DNA of 64,000 nt from Acinetobacter johnsonii CIP 64.6 (GTDB lineage: Bacteria > Pseudomonadota > Gammaproteobacteria > Pseudomonadales > Moraxellaceae), in assembly GCF_000368045.1 (NCBI RefSeq), contig NZ_KB849236.1, forward strand, positions 851,731-915,730, in the 5' to 3' direction. Position 1 is the first letter of the stretch. Every line of letters begins with the position of its first letter. This document shows, piece by piece, positions 41,447-51,104 of this stretch. Both the position numbers and the translations under genes were made by a program. The notes under the pieces are model-generated. The model was given only the letters and a program-made list of their open reading frames with translations. It did not search any database and had not been told where the DNA came from.

Positions 41447-42130
41447 ATGACCTTAGCAGACCTACCTGAAATTCAAATCACCCATCATGCACGTGCGACC
41501 CGGTTACGACTTCGTGTTGAACCAACTCAAATTCGTTTAACCGTGCCTAAATTTTGTAGCAAACGGCAAATTCAGGATTTTTTAAATCAATCTGAACAGT
41601 GGATGGTTGAAACTTGGCAGAAGCAACAAGCCAGTCTGCTACAGATAGATCAAACCCTTCCCACAGAATTACGGTTATTTAATCGCCAAAATGCTTTAAC
41701 GGTGAGCTATCAAACACAAAAAAATGCGTATATTTTGGATGAGCACAATCACCAGCTTTGGATCAGTGACCGTCAGCCTGAAAGTTATTTAAAATCTTTT
41801 GTGATTGTATATGCCAAACAGCACTTGCCTATTTATTTGCAACAGATTAGTCATGAAACTGGTTTAAAATTTGCACAATGTTCAATTCGTCAGCCCAAAA
41901 CACGTTGGGGGAGTTGTAGTGCCAAACACGACATTATGCTTAACAGTGCTTTAGTGTTGTTTCCTGAAGCCATTACGCGTTATGTCTGTGTGCATGAACT
42001 CGCACATACGCAACATTTTGATCATAGTGCACGCTTTTGGGCGGAAGTTGCCAAATATGATGCTGCTTTTCAACAGCATCGAAAAACTTTAAAAACAATC
42101 GCATTGCCGCATTGGTGGGCAGGCGTTTAA
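41447..42130 (+). CDS. YgjP-like zinc metallopeptidase (DUF45)
   Basis: A 227-residue soluble protein of the YgjP/DUF45 family. The zinc motif HELAH is at 183-187, with a third histidine in FDHSARFW at about 193. The preceding TRWGSCSAKHDIMLN is the family signature. Members are presumed gluzincin-type peptidases related to M48 and SprT; substrates are not established. The start at 41447 is the first ATG in frame. It has no close operon partner. Confidence 0.85.
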   Translation: MTLADLPEIQITHHARATRLRLRVEPTQIRLTVPKFCSKRQIQDFLNQSEQWMVETWQKQQASLLQIDQTLPTELRLFNRQNALTVSYQTQKNAYILDEHNHQLWISDRQPESYLKSFVIVYAKQHLPIYLQQISHETGLKFAQCSIRQPKTRWGSCSAKHDIMLNSALVLFPEAITRYVCVHELAHTQHFDHSARFWAEVAKYDAAFQQHRKTLKTIALPHWWAGV

Positions 42131-42254
42131 AGTTAATTTTACGTACAAAATTGAAAAATAATTTCTTCTGATTGATTGAGGGTGAGTCAAAAAATGCTCT
42201 AAACTTCATGATCTAAGGTAAACATTCCTCAATTTCAGTCCAAAGACCTCAAAT

Positions 42255-43424
42255 GTGAATTTTACAGATATCCACTATTTTATATTAATCGTTCCAGCTT
42301 GCCTGATTTTAATGGGAAGCTTACTTTTAATATGTCATTTTGCTTTTAGGGCTCCCTCATATTTATTGTGGCTCGGGCTTGGATATATTGTGCCTTCGTT
42401 TTCTGTGGCCGCGCAAAGTTTTATGTCGAATAAGCAGTTGGCTTTGTCGGCACCCATTTTAGGCAGTATGTATTTGTTTGGCGCATGGGCCAGCGCTTAT
42501 GCCATGGGCTTAAGAAAGAACGCGAATGCACGTCCATATTGGTGTCTGGCCTTGGTCGTGATGGCTTTACTTTCACTCAGTTATTATTCCTACGTAGATG
42601 ATCAACTGTGGATCAGAATGCTGATTTTAAACATTTCAATTGCATTGGTTGAGTCTTTGGTTTTGTTTTCAATGTTTAAACATTATCAAGGGATTGATTT
42701 GCTCAATAAAATAGTCGACTTTTCCTACTTGTTTATTGTGCTGTATACCTTTGTTCGCGGAATGATTATTTTTCTTTTTTTAAGAAATATCGAAGCAGAC
42801 ATGCTGGCAAATTCAGTTTGGTGGCTGATGATGCTTGCTGCGAGCATTATCTTAAGTATGTGGTTTGCAATAGTGCTGCTCGGAACCTTGGTACGCGATA
42901 TTACCAATCAACTCAATGATGAGTGGCTAAGAGATCCGCTAACACATTTATTTAATCGACGTGGTTTTAATGAAGCAGCCAAAGTAAAGCTGCATTGTTT
43001 ATCTCAACAGTCTTATTTTTTACTGATGTGTGATATTGACCATTTTAAGAAAATTAATGACACCTATGGGCATTTGGTGGGTGATCAAATTTTACAACAA
43101 GTCGGTCAAATTATTGGGCAAAACGTCCGTGATCATGACTTAGTGGGGCGTTTTGGCGGGGAAGAGTTCATTGTCTTATTGCAAATTGATGACCCCACGC
43201 TGGCTTATAACATTGCCAATCGTATTCGTTTAGGTATTGCCGATGCACAATTATCCTCAAAAAGTATTGCCGTGACAGCAAGTTTTGGACTGGCTGCAGT
43301 ACATCAACCCAACTTAAAATATGCCATACATGATGCCGATCAATTGTTATATCAGGCGAAACATTCGGGACGAAATCAGATTGGTTTTGAGCCTGCACAG
43401 AGTATATTGGATGCGTCTCATTAG
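42255..43424 (+). CDS. Membrane-bound diguanylate cyclase (GGDEF)
   Basis: A 389-residue protein. Residues 1-220 contain six to seven membrane helices with no recognised sensor motif. The C-terminal GGDEF domain begins at DPLTHLFNRRGF. The active-site loop is GGEEF (about 301-305), an allowed variant. The inhibitory I-site RxxD is present as RDHD five residues before it, so product feedback is likely. It should make cyclic di-GMP, affecting biofilm or motility. It starts with GTG and has a weak ribosome site. No EAL domain is fused. Confidence 0.87.
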   Translation: MNFTDIHYFILIVPACLILMGSLLLICHFAFRAPSYLLWLGLGYIVPSFSVAAQSFMSNKQLALSAPILGSMYLFGAWASAYAMGLRKNANARPYWCLALVVMALLSLSYYSYVDDQLWIRMLILNISIALVESLVLFSMFKHYQGIDLLNKIVDFSYLFIVLYTFVRGMIIFLFLRNIEADMLANSVWWLMMLAASIILSMWFAIVLLGTLVRDITNQLNDEWLRDPLTHLFNRRGFNEAAKVKLHCLSQQSYFLLMCDIDHFKKINDTYGHLVGDQILQQVGQIIGQNVRDHDLVGRFGGEEFIVLLQIDDPTLAYNIANRIRLGIADAQLSSKSIAVTASFGLAAVHQPNLKYAIHDADQLLYQAKHSGRNQIGFEPAQSILDASH

Positions 43425-43537
43425 GTGTCGATAGCACTAAAAACGCATAAATTCCAAGTAAAACAGTTTAGAAAGCAGAAACTTCCTGTCATACTAGGCA
43501 GTTACGAAATGGACAGTTTAAGTTTGAGGTAATACAC

Positions 43538-44587
43538 GTGATTTCAGTTGGTATTGTCGGCGGTACAGGTTATACAGGCGTTGAATTGTTGCGTCTTTTA
43601 CTACGACACCCAAATGTGCAAGTAAACGTATTAACATCGCGTACAGAAGACGGTCGCCGTGTAGATGATATGTTCCCAAGCCTACGTGGACATACCGAAC
43701 TTAAATATTCAGATTTGAATATTGATGAACTGAAAAAATGTGATGTGGTGTTCTTTGCGACACCGCATTGCGTTGCCATGAAGCATGCCGAAGAGTTGGT
43801 GGCTGCAAATACTAAAGTGATTGACCTTGCCGCAGACTTCCGTTTACAAGATTTAGAACAGTTTGAAAAATGGTATGGTATGCAACATGCGTGCCCTGAA
43901 CTACTGAAAGACTCGGTTTATGGTTTGTCAGAATTAAACCGTGAACAGATTAAACAAGCCAATGTCATTGGCAACCCTGGTTGTTATCCAACGACAGTAC
44001 AACTGGGTTTAGCGCCTTTATTTAAGCAAAACGACACATTAGTTAAACCTGAAAGCATTATTATTGATGCAAAATCAGGTGTGTCTGGTGCAGGTCGTAA
44101 AGCCAGCCTTGGTATGATCTATTCTGAAAATGCAGATAATTTCAAAGCTTATGGCGTTGCTGGTCACCGTCATCATCCTGAAATTGTGGAAGCGTTGGAA
44201 AATATTTCAGGCTTAAAAGAGGTGTTTAACCACATTTTGTTTGTCCCGCATTTGGTACCAATGATTCGTGGCATGCTGAGCACGATTTATGTGGACTTAA
44301 CCGATGCGGGTGAAGCTGCTGATGTGCAAAGTTTATATGAACAGTTTTATGCCAATGAAGCTTTTGTTGATGTGATGCCTGCGGGAAGCTCACCAGAGAC
44401 ACGTTCTGTGCGGGGTGCAAATCAACTACGTATTGCGCTGTATAAACCCCAACCGAAAAAGTTGGTGGTCATTTCTGTACAAGACAATTTGGTTAAAGGT
44501 GCAGCAGGTCAGGCCGTTCAAAACATGAACTTAATGTTTGGATTTGCTGAAACAGCAGGCCTAGACGGAATTGGTTTATTACCATAA
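43538..44587 (+). CDS. argC: N-acetyl-gamma-glutamyl-phosphate reductase
   Basis: A 349-residue NADPH enzyme of arginine biosynthesis that reduces N-acetylglutamyl phosphate to the semialdehyde. [17 protein letters not shown] binds NADP. The catalytic Cys149 lies in GNPGCYPTT, and the base is in [10 protein letters not shown]. The GTG start is 8 bases after GAGG and gives the exact family N-terminus. It is the long (ArgC type 1) form. It is a single-gene unit with a terminator-like hairpin after it; argF lies separately at 49-50 kb. Confidence 0.96.
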   Translation: MISVGIVGGTGYTGVELLRLLLRHPNVQVNVLTSRTEDGRRVDDMFPSLRGHTELKYSDLNIDELKKCDVVFFATPHCVAMKHAEELVAANTKVIDLAADFRLQDLEQFEKWYGMQHACPELLKDSVYGLSELNREQIKQANVIGNPGCYPTTVQLGLAPLFKQNDTLVKPESIIIDAKSGVSGAGRKASLGMIYSENADNFKAYGVAGHRHHPEIVEALENISGLKEVFNHILFVPHLVPMIRGMLSTIYVDLTDAGEAADVQSLYEQFYANEAFVDVMPAGSSPETRSVRGANQLRIALYKPQPKKLVVISVQDNLVKGAAGQAVQNMNLMFGFAETAGLDGIGLLP

Positions 44588-44605
44588 AAAACGTTTTAAA
44601 ACTTC

Positions 44606-44640
44606 ACACACATTTAGATTTCGATTTAAATGTGTGTTTT
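44606..44640 (+). terminator. Probable terminator of argC
   Basis: ACACACATTTA (44606-44616) pairs exactly with TAAATGTGTGT (44627-44637) across a 10-nt loop, followed by Ts. Confidence 0.65.
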
Positions 44641-44666
44641 GAATTGAATCAAAATAAGAGATGACG

Positions 44667-45413
44667 ATGCCGAACACTGACACAAATATGACGTCACAAC
44701 AGCCTGAACCTGCAAAGCCGTTTTTACAGACCAATAAGCCCTTGGCAATTGGTGCTGCAATATTGATGGTTGCAAGTGGGGTATTGGGCTATACCGTCGG
44801 ACATCGTCAGGGTTTAACGGTGGTAGGTTTTGATGCAGATGCTGAGCAACTGGTCGAAGTGGTACAAAAGCAAAAGACCAGTCTGGATGCTTTAAATAAA
44901 AACTATAACGCTGCTGTTCAGGAGCGTGATGTTGCTGTGACCAATTCAAATGAGCTGTATTTGTCATTGCAAAAAGCTCTAGATCAACAAGCGCAATCTG
45001 AAACCACTGCTGTGATTTACCGTGAGGTTTTGCGTCAACGCGGTGGTATTCCACTGGCTGTGCAGCATATTGCGATTAAACCTTTGCCTGAAAATGCATT
45101 TGAATATCAACTTGATTTGGTTCAAGTCAGTCCTTCTAAACGTGCAGCTTCAGGTACAGTTGAACTCCGACTTATTCGTGGTACAGAGGTTTTAGTTGTA
45201 CCTCTAGAAGACAAAAACTTTAACTTTGAAAACTATGAGCGTTTAACAGGGCGTTGGACGATGCCTAAAGGCTTTACGCCACAGTTTATCGAAGTCCGTT
45301 TAACAGGTAGCACACCAGTGACACGACGCTTTAGTTGGTCACGTGGTGAAGCCGTAGAAAGTCAATCAGCATTTGTCTCTGAAATCCCTCAGGCTGAGGC
45401 GAATGCACAATAA
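44667..45413 (+). CDS. Membrane-anchored coiled-coil protein (DUF6776-like)
   Basis: A 248-residue bitopic protein. A short cytoplasmic N-terminus rich in Thr/Gln/Pro precedes one helix at about 26-44 ([20 protein letters not shown]). Then comes a coiled coil ([20 protein letters not shown] and on to about residue 110). The C-terminal beta-rich domain starts [18 protein letters not shown]. This layout fits the DUF6776 group, function unknown. Start 44667 has AAGAG six bases upstream; an ATG at 44661 abuts it. It directly precedes clpS by 17 bp but resembles no Clp partner. Confidence 0.7.
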   Translation: MPNTDTNMTSQQPEPAKPFLQTNKPLAIGAAILMVASGVLGYTVGHRQGLTVVGFDADAEQLVEVVQKQKTSLDALNKNYNAAVQERDVAVTNSNELYLSLQKALDQQAQSETTAVIYREVLRQRGGIPLAVQHIAIKPLPENAFEYQLDLVQVSPSKRAASGTVELRLIRGTEVLVVPLEDKNFNFENYERLTGRWTMPKGFTPQFIEVRLTGSTPVTRRFSWSRGEAVESQSAFVSEIPQAEANAQ

Positions 45414-45430
45414 TTGTGAATTGTAAGTTT

Positions 45431-45847
45431 ATGGGTATCTCTAAGCGTTCAACGTGTTTAAATGAAATCAAGCAGTCTTTTCATGAATCTGGCTATATCG
45501 ATTGGCATATCAGCCCGCGCTTGAGCAATGATGAACCGCATGAAGAAGAAAATGGGGATGTCGCTGTCCAAACCGCGCCACCAGAACTTAAGCGTCCTCC
45601 ACTCTATGCTGTCGTTTTAATGAACGATGACTACACCCCAATGGACTTTGTTATTGAAATTTTACAACAATACTTTGCTTTGAATCTTGACCAAGCCACT
45701 CAAGTAATGCTAACTGTACATTATGAAGGAAAAGGTGTTGCAGGCGTTTACCCGAGAGACATCGCGGAAACAAAAGCAAACCAAGTCAATAATTACGCTC
45801 GGTCTCAAGGTCATCCTTTACTTTGTCAGATTGAGCCGAAAGATTAA
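45431..45847 (+). CDS. clpS: ATP-dependent Clp protease adaptor ClpS
   Basis: A 138-residue adaptor. The conserved core starts [23 protein letters not shown] and includes [24 protein letters not shown]. It binds N-end-rule substrates (leading Phe, Leu, Trp, Tyr) and hands them to ClpA. The start at 45431 leaves about 50 residues before the core, longer than in E. coli (total 106); a GTG at 45416 would add five more. A shorter form from an internal start cannot be excluded. It lies 9 bp before clpA. Confidence 0.9.
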   Translation: MGISKRSTCLNEIKQSFHESGYIDWHISPRLSNDEPHEEENGDVAVQTAPPELKRPPLYAVVLMNDDYTPMDFVIEILQQYFALNLDQATQVMLTVHYEGKGVAGVYPRDIAETKANQVNNYARSQGHPLLCQIEPKD

Positions 45848-45856
45848 GGGGGTTCC

Positions 45857-48133
45857 ATGCTCAGTCGTCAATTAGAAGTATCCTTACGTTTGGCTGTTAG
45901 TATGGCTCGACAAAAGAGACATGAATTCCTAACCGTTGAACATTTATTATTGGCTTTACTCGATAATGATTCGGCCGTAAATGCATTGAAAGCCTGTGGT
46001 GCAGATATTATTGTGCTTCGCAAAGAGCTTGAAGAATATGTAGAGCAGCACACCCCTAAACTGGGCGAAAACAGTGATCAAGCCCCGCACCCAACCGAAA
46101 GTTTTGACCGTATCTTACAACGTGCGATTTTTCATGTGCAATCAAGCGGTGGCGATCGGACGGTTGAAGGCGCAGATATTTTAGTGGCGATGTACTCTGA
46201 GCGTGACTCTTTTGCAGTCTACCTCTTAAAACGTCATCAAATTAACCGTTTAACTCTGACACAATACTTGGCCCACGGCACACGTAAAGACGAAGTGCAA
46301 GTGGAAGAAGAAATTGAAGATCTTGATGGTGAATCGACCAGTTCAAGCAACGCAGGCCCTTTAGAGCTGTATACAACCAACTTAAATGTTGAGGCACAAA
46401 AGGGTAAAACAGATCCTTTAATTGGTCGTGAAAAAGAAATTGAGCGTGCAGCACAAATTCTATGCCGTCGCCGTAAAAATAACCCGTTATTGGTCGGTGA
46501 TCCTGGCGTCGGTAAAACATCGATTGCTGAAGGTTTAGCTTGGCTCATTGTTAATGGTAAAGCACCGAAACCATTGGAAAATGCTGAAGTGTATAGCTTG
46601 GACATTGGTGCTTTGGTGGCAGGAACCAAATACCGTGGTGACTTTGAAAAACGTTTAAAACAGCTTTTGAACGCGTTGAAAAAGAAACCAGAAGCAGTTT
46701 TGTTTATTGACGAAATCCACATGATTATTGGTGCTGGCTCAAGTATGGGCAGCACAATGGATGCGTCAAACTTGATTAAACCCGCTTTGGCCAATGGTTC
46801 ATTGCGCTGCATTGGTTCAACCACATTCCAAGAATACCGCCAAGTCTTTGAAAAAGACCATGCATTGTCACGCCGTTTCCAAAAAATTGATGTCAATGAG
46901 CCATCTATTTCAGAAACGATTGATATTCTACGTGGTTTGAAGAGCAAGTTTGAAGATTTCCATCATGTTAAATATGATGACAAAGCTTTAATTTCTGCGG
47001 TTGAGCTGTCTGCGAAGTTCATTAATGATCGTTTCTTGCCGGATAAAGCCATTGATGTCATTGATGAAGCAGGGGCACAACGTCGTCTGAAAGCTGAACA
47101 AGATGACACCTTGATTACCGTGGAAAATATTGAAGATATCGTGTCGAAAATTGCACGTATTCCACCAAAAACTGTGTCTAAAGATGACAAGACCGTTCTT
47201 GAAAATCTTGAACGTGATTTAAAACGTGTGGTCTTTGGTCAAGATGAAGCCATTGAAGCTTTAGGCTCAGCAATTAAACTGTCGCGTGCAGGCTTAAAAT
47301 CGCCAGATAAACCTGTGGGTAGTTTCGTTTTTGCAGGCCCAACTGGGGTAGGTAAAACAGAAGTCACCAAGCAGCTTGCGAAATTACTGGGTGTTGAGCT
47401 GGTTCGTTTCGATATGTCGGAGTATATGGAGCGCCATGCGGTTTCACGTTTGATCGGTGCGCCTCCAGGTTATGTAGGTTTTGATCAAGGTGGTTTGTTG
47501 ACCGATGCGATTCATAAAAATCCGCATTGTGTATTATTGCTAGATGAGATTGAAAAAGCGCATCCAGACGTGTTCAACTTATTGCTACAAATCATGGATC
47601 ATGGTTCATTGACCGATAACAATGGTCGTAAATCAGACTTCCGTAATGTGGTGTTGGTCTTGACCACAAATATTGGCGCGGAAAGTATTTCTCGCGTGAG
47701 TATTGGTTTTATGGATCAAGACAACAGTAATGATAATCAAGATGCGATGAAAAAAGCGTTTTCTCCAGAGTTCCGTAACCGTTTAGACAGTGTGATTCAG
47801 TTTAAAGCTTTACCAACGACAGTAATTGAAAATGTGGTGGATAAGTTCTTAACTGAACTCCAAGCGCAACTGGATGAGAAAAAAGTCATTCTAGAAGTGG
47901 ATCAAAGTGCGCGTGAGTGGATGGCTGAAAATGGCTATGACCGTTTAATGGGTGCTCGCCCAATGCAACGACTCATCCAAGAGCATTTGAAAAAACCACT
48001 GGCTGAAATGATTCTATTTGGTGAGCTTGCAGAGCATGGTGGTAATGTTGCGGTTTCTGTGAAGAACGAAAATGGTAAAGCGGTGGGTCTAAAACTCGAA
48101 GTTTTCGAAGATCAAACGGCTGAACCTGCTTAA
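45857..48133 (+). CDS. clpA: ATP-dependent Clp protease ATP-binding subunit ClpA
   Basis: A 758-residue AAA+ unfoldase (E. coli 758). An N-terminal ClpS-docking double repeat (residues 1-145) is followed by D1, with Walker A GDPGVGKTS and Walker B LFIDEIHMI. D2 has GPTGVGKTE and LLLDEIEKAH. The IGL-type loop for ClpP docking appears as VSIGFMDQ. ClpA unfolds proteins and feeds them to ClpP. It follows clpS by 9 bp, the universal clpSA arrangement, and ends at a perfect hairpin terminator. Confidence 0.97.
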   Translation: MLSRQLEVSLRLAVSMARQKRHEFLTVEHLLLALLDNDSAVNALKACGADIIVLRKELEEYVEQHTPKLGENSDQAPHPTESFDRILQRAIFHVQSSGGDRTVEGADILVAMYSERDSFAVYLLKRHQINRLTLTQYLAHGTRKDEVQVEEEIEDLDGESTSSSNAGPLELYTTNLNVEAQKGKTDPLIGREKEIERAAQILCRRRKNNPLLVGDPGVGKTSIAEGLAWLIVNGKAPKPLENAEVYSLDIGALVAGTKYRGDFEKRLKQLLNALKKKPEAVLFIDEIHMIIGAGSSMGSTMDASNLIKPALANGSLRCIGSTTFQEYRQVFEKDHALSRRFQKIDVNEPSISETIDILRGLKSKFEDFHHVKYDDKALISAVELSAKFINDRFLPDKAIDVIDEAGAQRRLKAEQDDTLITVENIEDIVSKIARIPPKTVSKDDKTVLENLERDLKRVVFGQDEAIEALGSAIKLSRAGLKSPDKPVGSFVFAGPTGVGKTEVTKQLAKLLGVELVRFDMSEYMERHAVSRLIGAPPGYVGFDQGGLLTDAIHKNPHCVLLLDEIEKAHPDVFNLLLQIMDHGSLTDNNGRKSDFRNVVLVLTTNIGAESISRVSIGFMDQDNSNDNQDAMKKAFSPEFRNRLDSVIQFKALPTTVIENVVDKFLTELQAQLDEKKVILEVDQSAREWMAENGYDRLMGARPMQRLIQEHLKKPLAEMILFGELAEHGGNVAVSVKNENGKAVGLKLEVFEDQTAEPA

Positions 48134-48145
48134 AGATTGCTACAT

Positions 48146-48179
48146 AATAAAAAACCCGTGTTCGCACGGGTTTTTTATT
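48146..48179 (+). terminator. Intrinsic terminator of clpSA
   Basis: A perfect 15-bp stem pairs 48146-48160 with 48165-48179 (core ACCCGTG / CACGGGT) closed by a UUCG tetraloop, with a T-run. Confidence 0.92.
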
Positions 48180-48221
48180 GAAGAAAGTATTTAACAGTTA
48201 GAACTAATAAAAGTAGGTTGC

Positions 48222-48575
48222 ATGGATATTCAATTGACGAAAGTTTTAAGTACATTTGTACTGTTTTTGGTAACCGCTGTGATGGAAATATTAGGCTGTT
48301 ATTTCCCTTATTTGATTTTAAATCAGGGAAGAAGTCATTGGTTGTGGATTCCTACAGCTTTAGCGCTAGGTGCTTTTGTGTGGTTGTTGACTTTACATCC
48401 GGCTGCATCAGGACGTATTTATGCAGCTTATGGCGGAATTTATATTTTTACCGCATTGCTATGGTTACGTTATGTCGATCAAGCATATTTGACCCGTTGG
48501 GACATAATGGGTGGGGCAGTGGTATTGATTGGTGCGGCCATGATTATCTTACAACCGCAAGGATTGGTTCGCTAA
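48222..48575 (+). CDS. YnfA-family small membrane protein (UPF0060)
   Basis: A 117-residue protein with four membrane helices. Conserved UPF0060 parts are ATAVMEILGCYFPYL-like (VTAVMEILGCYFPYL), ALFAALLTLHP-like (ALGAFVWLLTLHPAASGR) and IYAAYGGIYI, then RWDIMGG. The family has an SMR-like fold; function is not settled. The ATG follows a weak TAGG site. A frame four bases upstream (48218) overlaps it but shows no family features. Confidence 0.88.
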   Translation: MDIQLTKVLSTFVLFLVTAVMEILGCYFPYLILNQGRSHWLWIPTALALGAFVWLLTLHPAASGRIYAAYGGIYIFTALLWLRYVDQAYLTRWDIMGGAVVLIGAAMIILQPQGLVR

Positions 48576-48602
48576 AGTAGAGAACCAATCGCTAGAAAGG
48601 TA

Positions 48603-49076
48603 CTATTTGATACCACAATCTTTTTGCTTTAATTCTAAATCGTAGCTATTTTTCTCAGAGCTGAGCTGTAATTTTACAATGTAGGGGTTATGGCGTTGAT
48701 ATTGATGCTCGAAGAAAATATTGCAGTTTTGCACAACATTCTTTTTAATCACTTTTTGAACTTCTTTCGCACCCAAATCCTGTTCAAACTGCGCGAAATC
48801 AGGGGTAATGATCAAGCCTTTAAGCTCGGTACGGTCTGCATATAGATTAAATTGTTCAATGATAGTGTTGTTATCAATTTCAATTGGGAGGGTTCTAGAG
48901 TCTTCTGCAGTTAATACCGTTAAGATCTCGTTCAACGTTTCTGGTTGTTTAATTTTAAAATTTTGATCAATAATTTGTTTGGACTGTAAGTAGTCATCAA
49001 ATTCGGAGGCTTGAACCTGAAAAAAAGTAGAGCTTAGAATTGTAGCAAGGCACAGGCCAGTTTTTTTGAAATGCAT
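48603..49076 (-). CDS. Secreted hypothetical protein
   Basis: A 157-residue precursor with a signal peptide (MHFKKTGLCLATILSSTFFQ, cleavage probably after VQA at 23). The mature part holds no recognised domain. Two cysteines remain (NCNIFFEHQ and the C-terminal KDCGIK), which could form a disulphide in the periplasm. The middle (NNTIIEQFNLYADRTELKGL) looks alpha/beta. It lies convergent to ynfA and downstream of the argF terminator, so it has its own promoter. Confidence 0.7.
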   Translation of the reverse strand: MHFKKTGLCLATILSSTFFQVQASEFDDYLQSKQIIDQNFKIKQPETLNEILTVLTAEDSRTLPIEIDNNTIIEQFNLYADRTELKGLIITPDFAQFEQDLGAKEVQKVIKKNVVQNCNIFFEHQYQRHNPYIVKLQLSSEKNSYDLELKQKDCGIK

Positions 49077-49129
49077 GGAAAGTGTCGCTTATAAAAATTA
49101 TGTTCCGATTATAGCTTTACCCGTATAAA

Positions 49130-49151
49130 AAAAGCACCCTTAGGTGCTTTT
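49130..49151 (-). terminator. Intrinsic terminator of argF
   Basis: AAAAGCACC (49130-49138) pairs with GGTGCTTTT (49143-49151) around a 4-nt loop. On the minus strand it follows argF by 14 bp and ends in a long T-run. Confidence 0.85.
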
Positions 49152-49165
49152 CGTTGGAAAATTAA

Positions 49166-50086
49166 TTAATCTTTCTTGGTATTTTCATTGATTAAAAACT
49201 CAACCAATGCTTTTTGTGCATGTAAGCGGTTTTCAGCTTCATCCCAAACCACGGCATTTTTATGGTCGAGCATCTTTTCAGAAATTTCTTCGCCGCGATG
49301 CGCAGGTAAACAATGCATAAATAAACAATCAGGATGAGCAAGATCCATAAGACGTTCATTCACTTGATAGTCTGCAAAAGCAGCTTCACGAATTTTTTGC
49401 TCTTCTTCTTGGCCCATGCTTGCCCATACATCGGTCACGATGAGGTCTGCATTTACGGCAGCATCTTCAGCTGAGTTCACCAGTTCTGCACAATGCGCAA
49501 ATTCACTTAAAAATTCTGCTTTGGGTTCATAACCTTTAGGCGCAGCAATTTTTAATTTGAAGCCCCACATATGTGCAGCTTCAATATATGAATTACACAT
49601 GTTGTTGCCATCACCAATCCAGGCTACCGTTTTGCCTGCAATGGGGCCACGGTGTTCAACAAAAGTTTGAACATCTGCAAGTAGTTGGCAAGGGTGGTGA
49701 TCATCGGTTAAAGCATTAATCACAGGAACTTTTGAATAAGAGGCAAAACGTTCAATAATGTCATGTCCAAAAGTACGGATCATCACAATATCCAACATGC
49801 TTGAAATTACGCGTGCTGAATCTTCAATCGGTTCACCACGACCCAATTGGGTGTCTCGTGGTGAGAGGAAAATTGCACTGCCACCAAACTGGCTCATGCC
49901 TGCTTCGAACGATACACGGGTACGGGTGCTCGATTTTTCAAAAATCATACCCATGACTTTACCAACAAACGGTTGGAATACTTCGCTGTTGTGCTGTTTA
50001 CGCTTTAGTTCGATACCGCGTTGCACAACTTGGTTCAGTTCTAAAGTAGATAAATCGCGTAAGGTAAGAAAGTGACGTAGAGCCAT
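49166..50086 (-). CDS. argF: Ornithine carbamoyltransferase, anabolic
   Basis: A 306-residue enzyme joining carbamoyl phosphate and ornithine to citrulline. The carbamoyl-phosphate motif is [11 protein letters not shown]. The ornithine loop is present as [11 protein letters not shown], and the catalytic [12 protein letters not shown] is near the C-terminus. Length suits the anabolic trimeric form. It is monocistronic and ends at a hairpin. The gap upstream (50087-50207) separates it from a co-directional TetR gene. Confidence 0.95.
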   Translation of the reverse strand: MALRHFLTLRDLSTLELNQVVQRGIELKRKQHNSEVFQPFVGKVMGMIFEKSSTRTRVSFEAGMSQFGGSAIFLSPRDTQLGRGEPIEDSARVISSMLDIVMIRTFGHDIIERFASYSKVPVINALTDDHHPCQLLADVQTFVEHRGPIAGKTVAWIGDGNNMCNSYIEAAHMWGFKLKIAAPKGYEPKAEFLSEFAHCAELVNSAEDAAVNADLIVTDVWASMGQEEEQKIREAAFADYQVNERLMDLAHPDCLFMHCLPAHRGEEISEKMLDHKNAVVWDEAENRLHAQKALVEFLINENTKKD

Positions 50087-50207
50087 TGTTACTCCACAAT
50101 AATTGCTGAAAACCGAAATAGGTACAGAACAACAATTAGTTGTTGGTTGGTGAAAAGAAAAAAGGGAGTCGATTAATATACTATATGCAAAGGAAATTGC
50201 AAAAAAA

Positions 50208-50858
50208 CTAGACTTTTTGATGACCTGCTAAGAAACGATCTACACAATAATGAACATATTCTAGATTTTCTTGTTCATTTTCTTCAACATAGATGTTCAT
50301 GAGTACTCGCCACTCTAATTCACGCACAATGCCAAAAAAAAGCTGTGCAGAATAATTCGGGTGTTCACATCGAATAATGCCTATTTCATCTGCTTTGGTT
50401 AAAACACAAGCCACGGCATCTTCAATATGTTTAGGTCCTTGTTTGTGAATATGAAAGGCCAACTGCGGATTACGTTGTACTTGTTCCATAATGAGTCTTA
50501 AAAAAGAGGCATTTTCTGGAAGCACAAGATGTGTTTGAATATTTAAAATGGTTTGTATTAAATAAACGCGCAAATTGTCCTTAGTGAAATCAAAAGACAT
50601 ACAAATATCTTTAAAAAACAGCTCACGACGGTAGTCACAAATTGCTGTAAAAAGACCGTCTTTATTTCCAAAATATTTGTAAATCGATGCTTTTGAACCA
50701 CCCGCATGATTGACAATATCATCAAGTGAAACTGCATCGTAGCCATGTTGCAAAAACAACTCGTTTGCACTTAATAAAAATGCAAGACAGCGTTCATGAC
50801 CTCGTTTTGTGTGAGGTATGTCACGTGTAAGGGGTTCTAGTTGAACTGAGTCGTGCAT
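50208..50858 (-). CDS. TetR-family transcriptional regulator
   Basis: A 216-residue regulator. The HTH is in residues ~20-65: [20 protein letters not shown], then [24 protein letters not shown]. The C-terminal half is an unrecognised ligand domain of AefR-like type ([20 protein letters not shown]). It is divergent from prpBC across 246 bp, where a perfect 15-bp palindrome sits 36 bp from its own start. prp loci usually have a GntR or sigma-54 regulator, so whether it controls prpBC is open. Confidence 0.8.
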   Translation of the reverse strand: MHDSVQLEPLTRDIPHTKRGHERCLAFLLSANELFLQHGYDAVSLDDIVNHAGGSKASIYKYFGNKDGLFTAICDYRRELFFKDICMSFDFTKDNLRVYLIQTILNIQTHLVLPENASFLRLIMEQVQRNPQLAFHIHKQGPKHIEDAVACVLTKADEIGIIRCEHPNYSAQLFFGIVRELEWRVLMNIYVEENEQENLEYVHYCVDRFLAGHQKV

Positions 50859-50894
50859 ATAACTAACAACAGCCTAATAAATGTGGATCTCTAG

Positions 50895-50909
50895 TTGCTA
50901 TCATAGCAA
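50895..50909. promoter_or_regulatory. 15-bp palindrome, probable TetR autoregulatory operator
   Basis: TTGCTATCATAGCAA has perfect 7-bp arms around a central C. It lies 36 bp upstream of the TetR-type start, where a bound dimer would block its promoter. Confidence 0.55.
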
Positions 50910-51010
50910 AAATATGCACACATTGTTGTTTTGGGGCTTATCTGTTTACCACTAAACCCCAATGCATGGAAGGAAATTACACAATAAAAACGTGAACCAT
51001 GGGACTAAAG

Positions 51011-51032
51011 TTTTAGAGTGATCATTCTAAAA
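51011..51032. promoter_or_regulatory. Imperfect palindrome upstream of prpB
   Basis: TTTTAGA (51011-51017) and TCTAAAA (51026-51032) flank a central TGATCA. It lies 72 bp before the prpB start and differs from the TetR-proximal palindrome, so a second regulator may act here. Confidence 0.4.
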
Positions 51033-51104
51033 TGTCATAGCCAATTCAGTCATTATGGCTATACTCAAAACTCGAAAATTAAAGTAAATGCCGTGGAAAG
51101 GACG

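Noticed and set aside
46237..46947. 236-residue frame opposite clpA
   Set aside because: Antisense shadow of the D1 AAA+ domain with no domain of its own.
48218..48580. 120-residue frame overlapping ynfA in another phase
   Set aside because: The YnfA frame carries the family motifs; this one is a Cys/Arg-rich shift product.
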